NCBI GenBank assembly: GCA_963783145.1
Contig: CAWAMM010000011.1
Span: 372,001 to 436,000 of the forward strand
DNA: 64,000 bases
Origin: DATGKG01 sp963783145
Lineage (GTDB): Bacteria > Desulfobacterota > Binatia > Binatales > Binataceae
Direction of reading: 5' to 3'
In this document: piece after piece, positions 27,101 to 35,345 of the stretch
Layout of the letters: every line of letters begins with the position of its first letter
Numbering within the stretch: position 1 is the stretch's first letter
The notes under the pieces: model-generated
Database searches by the model: none
What the model saw: only the letters and a program-made list of their open reading frames with translations
What the model was told of the DNA's origin: nothing
Position numbers and translations under genes: made by a program

Positions 27101-27940
27101 GTGGATCAGCCAAAGAAAGTTCGTATTACCGATCTCGCCGCGATGAAAACCGCGCGCTCGCCTATCACCATGCTGACCGCCTATGACGCGCCCTTCGCGC
27201 GGATCTTTGATGAGGCCGGCGTCGACGCGCTGCTGGTCGGCGACAGCGTCGCGATGGTGGTGCAAGGCGCCGACAGCACACTGCCAGTCACCCTCGAGGA
27301 AATTCTCTACCATACCCGCATCGTGGCGCGGGCGCGCAAGCGCGCGCTGCTCATCGCCGATATGCCGTTCCTCACCTACCAGGTGAGCGCCGAGGATGCG
27401 CTGCGCAACGCCGGGCGCCTCATCAAGGAAGGCGGCGCCGAGGCGGTGAAGCTCGAAGGCGGCCTCGCGGTCGCCGAAACCGTCGCGCGGCTCACCCAGG
27501 TCGACATCCCGGTGATGGGGCATATCGGGCTGACGCCGCAATCGATTCATCGCATGGGCGGGCATCGCGTGCAGGGCAATCGCGAGGGCACGGCGCCCGG
27601 ATGCCGTCAGCGCCTCATCGATGATGCGAAGGCGCTGGAGAAAGCGGGTGCGTTCGCGATCGTGTTGGAAGGAATTCCGGCGCCGCTCGCGCGCGAAATT
27701 ACCACGATGCTCGCGGTGCCGACCATCGGCATCGGCGCGGGCGCGGATTGCGACGGCCAGGTGCTGGTGATGCACGACATGCTCGGGCTTTCCAATGGTT
27801 TCGTGCCCCGATTCGCGAAACCCTACGCCAGCTTGTGGAATGACGCGTCGGCCGCGACGCTCGCATATCTGCGCGAAGTCAGGGAGCACAACTTTCCGGG
27901 CCCCGAACATTCATACGGTCTCAAGGGGAAACGATTATGA
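27101..27940 (+). CDS. panB: 3-methyl-2-oxobutanoate hydroxymethyltransferase
   Basis: First enzyme of pantothenate synthesis: alpha-ketoisovalerate plus methylene-THF gives ketopantoate. Its 279 residues include MLTAYDAPFARIFDEAGVD, LVGDSVAMV, LIADMPF, GAEAVKLEGG, PVMGHIGLTPQSI and IGIGAGADCDGQVLV in normal order, with the metal Asp and catalytic Glu regions intact. The GTG start has GGAG seven to eight bases upstream. It overlaps panC by four bases (ATGA), so translation is coupled. No panD or panE is in the window. Confidence 0.96.
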   Translation: MDQPKKVRITDLAAMKTARSPITMLTAYDAPFARIFDEAGVDALLVGDSVAMVVQGADSTLPVTLEEILYHTRIVARARKRALLIADMPFLTYQVSAEDALRNAGRLIKEGGAEAVKLEGGLAVAETVARLTQVDIPVMGHIGLTPQSIHRMGGHRVQGNREGTAPGCRQRLIDDAKALEKAGAFAIVLEGIPAPLAREITTMLAVPTIGIGAGADCDGQVLVMHDMLGLSNGFVPRFAKPYASLWNDASAATLAYLREVREHNFPGPEHSYGLKGKRL

Positions 27941-28839
27941 GCATTCAAGTGATTCGGCATCCGCGCGAGATGATGGCTTGGTCCGATGCGGCGCGCGCGC
28001 GCGGCGACTGCATCGGTTTCGTTCCCACGATGGGCTACCTGCACGAGGGCCATCTGAGCCTGATGCGCGAGGCGCGCCGCCGTGGGTCGATGGTGGTGGC
28101 GTCGATCTTTGTGAATCCCACGCAGTTCGGCCCCAATGAGGATCTCTCGCGCTATCCGCGCGATTTCGCCCGCGACTGCGCGATGATGGAAACGGTGCCG
28201 GTCGATGTGGTCTTCGCGCCGGAGCCCGCGGACATGTATCCGCCGCGCGCACAGACTTGGGTTGAGGTCACGGAGTTGACTCGCGGTCTATGTGGCAAGG
28301 GACGCCCGGGGCATTTTCGCGGGGTCACCACCGTGGTCGCGAAGCTGTTCAACATCGTGAAACCGCATCTGGCGTTTTTCGGCGAGAAAGATTTCCAGCA
28401 GCTGCGCGCGATTCAACGGATGGTGGCCGATTTGAATTTCGACATCGAGGTCGTGCCGATGCCGATTGTGCGCGAGCCCGACCACCTCGCGATGTCCTCA
28501 CGCAACGCCTACCTCACGCCGGAGCAGCGTTGCGATGCGCTCGCGCTGAGCCGCGCCATCGCGGCCGCGCGCAAGAATTTCGCGTGCGCGCGCAGGCCCG
28601 AGGAGCTGGCGCAGCTGGCGTCGAAGATTCTCAGCCGCCCCAGCATCGCAGTCGAGTACGTCGAAGTGGTCGATGCGGAAACCTTGGAGCCGGCGACCTC
28701 GCTCGAGGCGCCGGTCCTGATGGCGATTGCGGCGCGGGTCGGCAAAACCCGCCTCATCGACAATGTGGTGCTATCGCGGGAAGCCGGGGCTACTTCGCGC
28801 CGACCTACTTCGCACCCAAAAGATTCGCCAGGCGCGTGA
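27937..28839 (+). CDS. panC: Pantoate--beta-alanine ligase
   Basis: Joins pantoate and beta-alanine in an ATP-dependent step, giving pantothenate. Of 300 residues, about 280 are core: FVPTMGYLHEGHLSLMR (the ATP-binding HxGH motif), VVASIFVNPTQFGPNEDL, then FFGEKDFQQLRAI and DHLAMSSRNAYL (KMSKS-like). The C-terminus ends VGKTRLIDNVVL plus a variable tail of about 20 residues. That tail overlaps the 3' end of the convergent anti-sigma gene by 35 bp. It is an operon with panB. Confidence 0.95.
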   Translation: MSIQVIRHPREMMAWSDAARARGDCIGFVPTMGYLHEGHLSLMREARRRGSMVVASIFVNPTQFGPNEDLSRYPRDFARDCAMMETVPVDVVFAPEPADMYPPRAQTWVEVTELTRGLCGKGRPGHFRGVTTVVAKLFNIVKPHLAFFGEKDFQQLRAIQRMVADLNFDIEVVPMPIVREPDHLAMSSRNAYLTPEQRCDALALSRAIAAARKNFACARRPEELAQLASKILSRPSIAVEYVEVVDAETLEPATSLEAPVLMAIAARVGKTRLIDNVVLSREAGATSRRPTSHPKDSPGA

Positions 28840-29572
28840 GCTCGGTGGGGTCGACGTCGGAGATCGCCCAGTAGGTCATTCCACCGTTGCTCCAGTTCGC
28901 GAGGTGATAACCGTTTTCGTTCGACCAGCGCGGCTGCGGCAGCGCCTCGTCGCCCTCGCGCGTCGGCCACACGAATACATTGATGATATGGGCGCCGCGC
29001 TTATAGACCAGCGCCGAAATCGGCTTCCCGCCCGCATAATCGAGGCGCCCGCCGACCAGCTTGAAGCCGTCGCTCGCGAGGTCGTTGACCGGCGGTGAGT
29101 AGTCGAGCTTGCCGATGAACCACGACTTGACCGTATGGCGATCCTCTGAGGCCACATCCGACAAATGATTCGCCATCAGCGAGCGGACGTGATCGGCGAC
29201 GATTTCATTTTCGAGGTTGGGCGACGGAGCGCTGCTCTGCAGCAGCCACACGTTCCATCCGATCATGACAAAAAGTAGGAATGAGGCCGCGATCGCGAGG
29301 CCGCGCCATGGCATCATGCGCGCCGGGCGCGAACGGCTCTCGACTGCCGGTGGCCGCGACATCTGAGCTTCGATGATTTTGCGCAATGAGGCCGGCGCGG
29401 AATATCGCGTCGCGTGCTCGACCAGCGCGCCGCTCAAGGCCGAGCGTGCCTCCGACAGCGCGGCGCACTTGGGGCATTCCTCGAGGTGGCGCTCGAGCGA
29501 GGCGCTGCGCGGCGCATCGAGTTCGCCGTCATACCACGCATCGATGAGACTGGTTGCTTCGTCGCAGGTCAC
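28805..29572 (-). CDS. Anti-sigma factor with zinc-finger (zf-HC2) domain
   Basis: 255 residues. The N-terminal ZAS/zf-HC2 domain has H29, C33 and C36 (the HLEECPKC zinc site). One membrane helix at about 91-111 is followed by a periplasmic domain containing WFIGKLDYSPPVNDL and LVGGRLDYAGGKPISALVYKRG, which is conserved among such anti-sigmas. It would hold an ECF sigma factor at the membrane until a signal. Its GTG start lies four bases from the stop of the upstream ECF sigma fragment. Because that sigma lacks region 2, the anti-sigma has no intact partner here. Confidence 0.87.
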   Translation of the reverse strand: MTCDEATSLIDAWYDGELDAPRSASLERHLEECPKCAALSEARSALSGALVEHATRYSAPASLRKIIEAQMSRPPAVESRSRPARMMPWRGLAIAASFLLFVMIGWNVWLLQSSAPSPNLENEIVADHVRSLMANHLSDVASEDRHTVKSWFIGKLDYSPPVNDLASDGFKLVGGRLDYAGGKPISALVYKRGAHIINVFVWPTREGDEALPQPRWSNENGYHLANWSNGGMTYWAISDVDPTELTRLANLLGAK

Positions 29573-29576
29573 GCTC

Positions 29577-29804
29577 TCACCCCATCCGGCGCTTGATCGC
29601 GCGGGTCAGCTGGTCGCGCGCGCGGGCCAGCCGCGACCTCACGGTCCCGACCGGCGCGCCGGTCACTCGCGCAATCTCCTTATAGGATAGATCCTCGATT
29701 TCGCGAAGGACAGCAGGGCCTCGGCGATGAGAGCGTTTTTGGGGTCGGGCTTCACGGATGGCCCGAGGGAATATATCCGCGCGTTGCGCAATCTGGATAG
29801 TCAA
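29577..29804 (-). pseudogene. ECF RNA polymerase sigma factor, region 4 only
   Basis: The C-terminal 50 residues are a typical ECF region 4: VLREIEDLSYKEIARVTG, VGTVRSRLARARDQL and a basic end. Upstream the similarity stops within about 10 residues. The preceding sequence (minus strand, 29700-29750) fits a region 2/4 linker (DPKNALIAEA) only in a different frame. Region 2 and the N-terminus are absent, with the nitronate-monooxygenase gene beginning only about 70 bp further. The gene is therefore truncated and probably frameshifted, although the partner anti-sigma is intact. Confidence 0.7.
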
Positions 29805-29852
29805 CCGATGATGCGGCTCATGGGTTCCCGCGATTCGATTTCGATTTTCCTG

Positions 29853-29881
29853 GTAGGGGTCGATTCGCGAATCGCCCCTAC
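29853..29881. repeat. Dispersed palindrome C, copy 1
   Basis: GTAGGGGTCGATTCGCGAAT followed by CGCCCCTAC, a near-perfect 29-bp palindrome. A shorter relative is at 33093-33116. Bases 29878-29880 form the TAG stop of the adjacent nitronate-monooxygenase gene, so the repeat supplies its stop codon. Confidence 0.75.
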
Positions 29882-30957
29882 AGGGAATCGGCGATTTGCT
29901 CGGTCTCCCTCACCAGCAGCGCGACGAGGTCGGCGGCGGGCATCGCGCGGGCCAGCGGCGCGGCCTGGCCGGCCCACAACGATAGATAATCCGCGAGGCC
30001 CTGCTTGGCCGCCGCGGTGCGCATCGGACGCGTCAGGTTGTTCTGCGCGGGATATCGCAACAGATCCTGCGGATGCGCCTTCATCTCGATGGTGAATGAA
30101 TTCGCGAGGCCGCGCGCCATCCGCCCGCTGAACGCGCGGGTGAGAATCGTGGCGTCATCGCGCGCCGCCAGCACCGCGGCCTTATACACCTCCGCGGCGC
30201 CGCTCTCCGGGCATGCGAGGAACGCCGTGCCCATCTGCACTGCGCTGGCGCCGAGTGCGGCCGCCGCTACGATGCCGCGTCCGTCCATGATGCCGCCCGA
30301 TGCGATAACCGGCAGTGGCGTCGCATCGACGATCTGCGGCACCAGCGCCATCGTGCCGATGAGGCTATCCTCGCACGCGGCTAGGAACGTCCCGCGATGC
30401 GCGCCGGCCTCACTGCCCTGCCCTACGATCGCATCGACGCCGGCGGCATGCAGCGCGCGCGCCTCGGCGACGGTGGTCGCGGTACCCATCAGCTTGATGC
30501 CGCGCGCTTTCGCCTTCGCGATGATCTCCGGCGCGGGAATGCCGAAGGTGAAGCTGAAGACCGGCACCTGCGCATCGATGATCACCTGCGCCTGTTCCGC
30601 AAAGGGCGGAAGGAAATCGTCGGGCGTCGGCGGCGGCGGAAGACCGAGGCGCGCATGATGGGGCGCCATCAGCGCGAGGATGCGCGCGGCGTCGCGCGTA
30701 CCGGTCCCATCGAAGCCGCCGGCGAACAGGTTCATCGCGAATGGCCGCGAGGTGAGCGCGCGAATCTGCGCGATGGTTTCGGCAATTTGCGCGGGCGTCA
30801 TATAGCCGGCGCCGAACGAGCCGAGCCCTCCCGCATTGGAAACTGCGGCGACCAGCTCGGGCGTACTCGCCGCGCCGGCCATCGGCGCAAGGATGATTGG
30901 ATGTTGGATGCCCAGCGATGAAGCGAAATTGTGAAAACGCTGCATGCTATTTGGCAT
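29878..30957 (-). CDS. Nitronate monooxygenase (NPD-type FMN oxidoreductase)
   Basis: 359 residues of the FMN TIM-barrel NMO/2-nitropropane-dioxygenase family. It has PIILAPMAGAAST at the N-terminus, the diagnostic GSEAGAHRGTF near residue 180, PVIASGGIMDGRGI, and AVQMGTAFLACPESG. It oxidises alkyl nitronates or related toxic anions. The start could be this ATG or one four codons in; neither has a clear RBS. The stop lies inside a palindromic repeat. It is monocistronic. Confidence 0.9.
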   Translation of the reverse strand: MPNSMQRFHNFASSLGIQHPIILAPMAGAASTPELVAAVSNAGGLGSFGAGYMTPAQIAETIAQIRALTSRPFAMNLFAGGFDGTGTRDAARILALMAPHHARLGLPPPPTPDDFLPPFAEQAQVIIDAQVPVFSFTFGIPAPEIIAKAKARGIKLMGTATTVAEARALHAAGVDAIVGQGSEAGAHRGTFLAACEDSLIGTMALVPQIVDATPLPVIASGGIMDGRGIVAAAALGASAVQMGTAFLACPESGAAEVYKAAVLAARDDATILTRAFSGRMARGLANSFTIEMKAHPQDLLRYPAQNNLTRPMRTAAAKQGLADYLSLWAGQAAPLARAMPAADLVALLVRETEQIADSL

Positions 30958-31026
30958 AGGATATCGCGCCGGTGAATTTCAAGGCGGTGGAAGCATAGAT
31001 GACCGATGGTCTATGGTCACCTGACG

Positions 31027-33033
31027 ATGTTTGACCCTCGAGGTTCGAAGCCTGCACCAATTGCCGCGATGGCTTTTGCGATGCTGGCGATCGTCGTCGC
31101 CTTCGCGCCCTTCGCGGCTGCGGAACTGCCGCCGCTCATTCCACGCGAATTAATTTTCGGCGGCAAGGCGCCGAAGGGCCGGCCGACCATCTCTCCCGAT
31201 GGCAAAAAGCTCGCGTGGATCGCGCCGGACTCGAAAGACGTGATGCAGATCTGGGTGCAGCGAATCGGCGACAAGAATCCGCGCGCGGTGACCGCCGATC
31301 GAAGCTCTATCTGGTGGTATCGCTGGGCTTGGGACTCGCAAACGATCGTCTATGAACAGGACTCCGATGGCGACGAGAACTATCATGCGTTCACCGTCGA
31401 TCTCGCGAGCGGAAATATCCGCGACCTCACTCCGTGGCGCGGTGTGCGCGAAGAAATCGTCGCGGCGAATCCGAAATTCCCCGATCAGATTCTGGTCGCG
31501 ATGAACCTCCGCGACCGCAAGACGATGGACGTCTATCGCGTCGACCTCAAGAGCGGAGCGGTTAAACTCGACACCTCCAACCCCGGCGACGTGGCGCAAT
31601 GGCTCGCCGATGACGACATGGTGGTGCGCGGCGCCGGAGCCTTCACCCCCGAGGGAGGAATCGAAATTCGGGTCCGCGACCACGAACAAGCGAAATGGCG
31701 CGTGCTGCTGAAGACGGATCCCGGCGACTCGACGGAAGACAATCCTGGGCTGATTGAGTTCAGCAAGGATGGGCGCGCGATCGCTTTTAAGTCATCGGCG
31801 GGCAGCGATACCGCCCAGCTGGTGAGCCGGAACCTTGCCACGGGGGCCGAAACTGTCCTGGCGCGTCGGGACGACAGCGACCTCGGAGATACGCTCGTGG
31901 ATCCCGTCAGTCACACGATCGAGGCAGCGTCCTTCTCGCCTGATCGCAAGCAATGGAAGGTCATCGATCCTTCGGTCCAGCCCGATTTTGATGCGCTGGC
32001 CAAGGTTGACGATGGCGACCTCTCAATCGAGTCCGGCGATTCGGCTAACCAGGAATGGCTGGTTAAGTTCGTTTCGGATCGCCACACCGCCCGCTATTAC
32101 CTATGGGACCGCCCGATGCGGAAGGTGACCTTCCTGTTCAGCGAACAGCCGCGCCTGGATGCGATGACTTTCGCCCCGATGAAGCCGATAACCTTCCGCG
32201 CCCGCGATGGCATGAACATCCATGCCTTCCTCACGCTGCCGGTGGGACTGGAGGGCAAGAATCTTCCGCTGGTGGAGTTTGTTCACGGAGGGCCGTGGTG
32301 GAACTTCAGTTGGGGTGCCGATGGCATCAATTACTACGCGCAGTGGTTCGCGAATCGCGGATACGCGGTGCTGCAGGTCAACTACCGGGGTTCGACCGGC
32401 TATGGAAAAAAATATTTGCATGCGGGTGATCGGCAATGGGGCCGCGCGATGCAGGACGACCTGACGGATAGCGTGAAGTGGGCGGTGGCACAGGGAATCG
32501 CCGATCCGAAACGGGTTGCGATCGACGGGATCTCGTATGGCGGGTACGCCGCTTTGGCTGGTGCGGCGTTCACCCCGGACATCTATATATGCTCGGTTGA
32601 CGTTTGCGGACCGTCGAACCTGTCGACCACCCTGAAGAGTTTCCCGGCATATTTTGGAATTTATAGAATTTTCGTGGCGCGCGTGGGCGATCCCGATAAT
32701 CCGGCGGGCAAAGAGTTGCTGAGGAAAGCCTCGCCGCTGTTTTCGGCGGACAAGATTCGCATCCCAATGTTGATCGGACAGGGCGCGAACGATCCGCGGG
32801 TCGTTCGTTCCGAGTCGGAGCAGATCGTCGCGGCGATCGAAAAGAACCACGGGCAAGTGATCTACGTAATCTACACGGACGAGGGGCATGGGTTCGACCG
32901 ATTGCCAAACCGGCTCGATTTCGCGGCGCGCGAGGAGAAGTTCCTCGCCGATCACCTCGGCGGCCGCTACGAACTGATGACCACCGAGCGGATGCCCGGT
33001 TCGACCGCAATGGTAAAGGTAATCGGCAACTAG
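31027..33033 (+). CDS. S9-family serine peptidase (prolyl-oligopeptidase-like), exported
   Basis: About 668 residues. A hydrophobic signal at about 10-35 ends near FAAAELPP, followed by a beta-propeller-type N-terminal region with ISPDGKKLAWIAPDSK-like blades. The alpha/beta-hydrolase domain carries catalytic Ser in GISYGGYA near 502, Asp in NDPRV near 586, and His in DEGHGF near 620. It is predicted to cleave short peptides in the periplasm. The start at MFDPRG gives a clean signal peptide and is preferred over seven codons upstream. Confidence 0.9.
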   Translation: MFDPRGSKPAPIAAMAFAMLAIVVAFAPFAAAELPPLIPRELIFGGKAPKGRPTISPDGKKLAWIAPDSKDVMQIWVQRIGDKNPRAVTADRSSIWWYRWAWDSQTIVYEQDSDGDENYHAFTVDLASGNIRDLTPWRGVREEIVAANPKFPDQILVAMNLRDRKTMDVYRVDLKSGAVKLDTSNPGDVAQWLADDDMVVRGAGAFTPEGGIEIRVRDHEQAKWRVLLKTDPGDSTEDNPGLIEFSKDGRAIAFKSSAGSDTAQLVSRNLATGAETVLARRDDSDLGDTLVDPVSHTIEAASFSPDRKQWKVIDPSVQPDFDALAKVDDGDLSIESGDSANQEWLVKFVSDRHTARYYLWDRPMRKVTFLFSEQPRLDAMTFAPMKPITFRARDGMNIHAFLTLPVGLEGKNLPLVEFVHGGPWWNFSWGADGINYYAQWFANRGYAVLQVNYRGSTGYGKKYLHAGDRQWGRAMQDDLTDSVKWAVAQGIADPKRVAIDGISYGGYAALAGAAFTPDIYICSVDVCGPSNLSTTLKSFPAYFGIYRIFVARVGDPDNPAGKELLRKASPLFSADKIRIPMLIGQGANDPRVVRSESEQIVAAIEKNHGQVIYVIYTDEGHGFDRLPNRLDFAAREEKFLADHLGGRYELMTTERMPGSTAMVKVIGN

Positions 33034-33092
33034 GAACTCCGCCCGCAGCGATTTCGCGATTGCGGAAGATCTTCGCGATTGCATCATCGTTG

Positions 33093-33116
33093 CGGGTCGT
33101 TCCCGAACGACCCCTA
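33093..33116. repeat. Dispersed palindrome C, copy 2
   Basis: GGGTCGTTCCCGAACGACCC followed by CTAC, same family as 29853-29881. A perfect eight-base stem, with CTAC extending toward GAGGAGAAT downstream. Confidence 0.7.
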
Positions 33117-33136
33117 CGAGGAGAATCCCGCCTTGC

Positions 33137-33180
33137 CTGGTTCCCCTTCCACTTCAGGGGAAGGGGTTAGGGGTTAGGTC
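33137..33180 (+). repeat. Dispersed palindrome B, copy 1
   Basis: Unit TTCCCCTTCCACTTCAGGGG followed by AAGGGGTTAGGGGTTAGG. Other copies are at 34657-34703, 35200-35243, 35303-35345 and 57343-57379. Confidence 0.85.
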
Positions 33181-33335
33181 TCCCCCCCTGTACACGCTTA
33201 GTGATTAGGTAAATACTGGATGTCTCCCCGGGAGGCGCAGTTCCAATGCCTCCCGTCATTCGCCTCTCGTCAACTTCCCGATGCAAGCAGGCATGCGCGT
33301 CGGCAGCCCGTGCCTTGTCACGGCGGCGAGGGTCT

Positions 33336-34193
33336 ATGAATCATACTGTCACTTCCGAGTCTCAACCCGTTTCGAAACCGCCAGTTAGCGAGCGCAAAGC
33401 TTCCGCCAATCGTGCCAATGCGCAACGATCCACCGGTCCGCGCACGCCCGCGGGTAAGGCGCGCTCGAGCCTCAATGCGCTCCGCCATGGCATCCTCGCC
33501 AAGGCTGCGTTCAACCTGAAGATCGACGGCGCGGAGTGTCGCGCCGAATTCGAGGCGATCGTGGCCGGTCTCGCGCAGGAGTTCCAGCCGCGCACCATGT
33601 CGGACCATCTGATGGTGCAACAGCTCGCCGGATGCTACTGGCGTTTGGCGAAAGTCTGGCGTTACGAGCAGGAAGCGGCCTGGCGGATGTGGAAGGCGCC
33701 GGGCATACCGATCGAGGAGTACAACGAATTTCACGATGACGACGAGTACGTCGGATTTCCGATTCGGGATCGCCTGGTCGAGGAAGCGTGCAAGTTTCTG
33801 CCCTCCGCGGAGTTGGACTCTCCGACGATTCCCAACGGCGCGTCGGCGCGCACTGTGCTGCGCTATCAAAGTGCGATCAGCTCGATGCTGTTTCGCACCC
33901 AGGCAATTCTGGAGCGCCGGCGCAAGGAGCGGCTGGCGTCGGAAGAGACCTTCGAGGAGGTGGATTACATAAACGAAGCCAGCGCGGAGGCACCGGCGCC
34001 GTCCGAGAGGCATCGCAACCCGCAGCTCGCCCCGGAAAAGCCGCCGAGACCTGCAAAAGAGGCGGAATCGCGTAAACGAACCCAAAAAGATGCGGCGGAT
34101 GCTCCGGTTTCCCCGAAGGGTGATGCGAAAACCCCAGCCGAAGCGTCCGGAACATCGCCGATCGCGGACCCGGATCGACGCGAAACGCCCTAG
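33336..34193 (+). CDS. Conserved hypothetical protein with STGPRTPAGKARS motif
   Basis: 285 residues. Residues about 20-55 contain ANRANAQRSTGPRTPAGKA, then RSSLNALRHGIL. This motif recurs in many environmental genomes on proteins of unknown function. An aromatic helical stretch (YWRLAKVWRYEQEAAWRMW) follows in the middle, and the C-terminal 80 residues are low-complexity charged and proline-rich. The basic motif suggests nucleic-acid contact, but that is inference. The start is set at ATG MNHTVT, where the conserved portion begins. It ends one base before the convergent trmL stop. Confidence 0.75.
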   Translation: MNHTVTSESQPVSKPPVSERKASANRANAQRSTGPRTPAGKARSSLNALRHGILAKAAFNLKIDGAECRAEFEAIVAGLAQEFQPRTMSDHLMVQQLAGCYWRLAKVWRYEQEAAWRMWKAPGIPIEEYNEFHDDDEYVGFPIRDRLVEEACKFLPSAELDSPTIPNGASARTVLRYQSAISSMLFRTQAILERRRKERLASEETFEEVDYINEASAEAPAPSERHRNPQLAPEKPPRPAKEAESRKRTQKDAADAPVSPKGDAKTPAEASGTSPIADPDRRETP

Positions 34194-34652
34194 TCAGGCG
34201 ATGGTGCCGGTCTGGCGCAGCGCTTCGTAGACCACGATCGACACCGCATTGGAAAGATTGAGGCTGCGCACGCCCGATTCGAAGATCGGGATGGTATAGG
34301 TGCGCTCAAGATGCCGCGCGATGAAGTCGCGGCCCAGTCCCTTGGTCTCGCTGCCGAACACCAGGAAATCGCCGGGCTGATATTGCGCCTGCAAGTAGGA
34401 TCGTTCGGTGCGCGCGGAAAAGAACTTCATCGAGGCCTCGGGATGCGCCGCAACGAAGTCATCCCAATCTGCATAGGTCGCCAGATCCACCAGCGGCCAG
34501 TAATCCAACCCGGCGCGCTTGAGGTAGCGATCCTCGAGCGAGTAGCCGAGCGGGCCGACCAGATGAAGGCGCAGTTTGGTCGCGGCCGTCAAGCGCGCAA
34601 TCGAGCCGGTATTCTGCGGAATCTCGGGGCGGACCAGGACGACGTGCAGGAT
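34194..34652 (-). CDS. trmL: tRNA (cytidine(34)-2'-O)-methyltransferase, TrmL-type SPOUT enzyme, apparent ATC start
   Basis: 152 residues of the SPOUT family, matching TrmL in length and order. VRPEIPQNTGSIARL is at the N-terminus, DYWPLVDL and FVFGSE-like (FLVFGSETKGLG) in the middle, and the knot NLSNAVSIVVYEALRQ at the end. It methylates the tRNA wobble base 34. The first family residue aligns with codon ATC at 34652-34650, followed by LHVVLV; no ATG, GTG or TTG lies upstream in frame, and the next TTG (34592) would delete the PEIPQNTG motif. Repeat B copy 2 begins five bases upstream. Confidence 0.85.
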   Translation of the reverse strand: MLHVVLVRPEIPQNTGSIARLTAATKLRLHLVGPLGYSLEDRYLKRAGLDYWPLVDLATYADWDDFVAAHPEASMKFFSARTERSYLQAQYQPGDFLVFGSETKGLGRDFIARHLERTYTIPIFESGVRSLNLSNAVSIVVYEALRQTGTIA

Positions 34653-34656
34653 GGGA

Positions 34657-34703
34657 GACCTAACCCCCTGACCCCCTTCCCCTTCTGGGAAGGGGGAACT
34701 GGA
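34657..34703 (-). repeat. Dispersed palindrome B, copy 2
   Basis: GACCTAACCCCCTGACCCCC followed by TTCCCCTTCTGGGAAGGGGG. It abuts the trmL start on one side and ends five bases before the stop of the 34708 gene on the other, filling the whole intergenic space. Confidence 0.85.
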
Positions 34704-34707
34704 GCGC

Positions 34708-35196
34708 TTAGTGATCAGCTTTGGAATCGTCGATGCTCACGGGTTTGAGGGGATATCGATGGCCGCCAATTTGTATGAAAAACCTACCAGCGCCGTCGCT
34801 CTCGAAGTTGCCGCTCAGATGGTAATACGCGGGACGCAGGAACCGCGCGCGATACTTGCCGGCCTTCACGCGCGCATACAGCACGTTGTCGGCGCCGATT
34901 GCGAGGCTCGCGGGATCCAGCGCCTCGCGCGTGTCGTCATTGAGGATCAGCATGAAGCCGCCCTGGCCGTCATCCTCGATGCCTTTCACCACGTAGGGCG
35001 TGTCCTCGACGCTGATGGGCGCGCGTTCCTCTGCCACTTGTAGGAAGAAGCTGCCGTCGGGGTTCTGCTTGATGCTCCGGGAGAACAGCAGCGCGATACG
35101 AGGATTGTCGATGCGCTCCTCGTCGCTGTACCAATTGCCGTCGCGGCGGAAGGAAATCTTCCCTGACTCGACGGCATAAAATCCCGCGCGCGGCAT
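34708..35196 (-). CDS. DUF1285-like protein
   Basis: 162 residues. ISFRRDGNWYSDEERIDNPR is followed by IALLFSRSI, PDGSFFLQV and ISVEDTPYVVKGI, a pattern like DUF1285 proteins. The C-terminal half has YARVKAGKYRARFLRPAYYH and GRFFIQIGGHRYPLKPV. Function is unknown. The ATG lies four bases from repeat B copy 3, so its RBS would be the TAGG of the repeat. The family assignment is moderate. Confidence 0.6.
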   Translation of the reverse strand: MPRAGFYAVESGKISFRRDGNWYSDEERIDNPRIALLFSRSIKQNPDGSFFLQVAEERAPISVEDTPYVVKGIEDDGQGGFMLILNDDTREALDPASLAIGADNVLYARVKAGKYRARFLRPAYYHLSGNFESDGAGRFFIQIGGHRYPLKPVSIDDSKADH

Positions 35197-35199
35197 CGG

Positions 35200-35243
35200 A
35201 ACCTAACCCCCAACCCCTTCCCCTGAAGTGGAAGGGGAGCCGG
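35200..35243 (-). repeat. Dispersed palindrome B, copy 3
   Basis: ACCTAACCCCCAACCCCTTC followed by CCCTGAAGTGGAAGGGGAGC, inverted relative to copy 4 sixty bases downstream. The pair forms a large palindrome across 35200-35345. It lies immediately upstream of the DUF1285-like start. Confidence 0.85.
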
Positions 35244-35302
35244 AGAAGAAACTGCGTTTACGAATTAGGTGCATGATTTACAGAGCGCGGCATCCGTCCT
35301 TT

Positions 35303-35345
35303 CTGGTTCCCCTTCCACTTCAGGGGAAGGGGTTAGGGGTTAGGT
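35303..35345 (+). repeat. Dispersed palindrome B, copy 4
   Basis: CTGGTTCCCCTTCCACTTCA followed by GGGGAAGGGGTTAGGGGTTA. Its 3' part is translated as the last residues of Dtd (TPNP) and provides the TAA stop at 35333. Confidence 0.85.

Larger units (their letters stand above)
33034..33335. other. 302-bp gap holding two dispersed repeats
   Basis: It contains a direct repeat of TTCGCGATTGC, palindrome C copy 2 (33093-33116) and palindrome B copy 1 (33137-33180), then about 150 bases with no feature I can support. An upstream in-frame extension of the next gene reaches 33246, but its residues are basic and lack family similarity. Confidence 0.6.
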
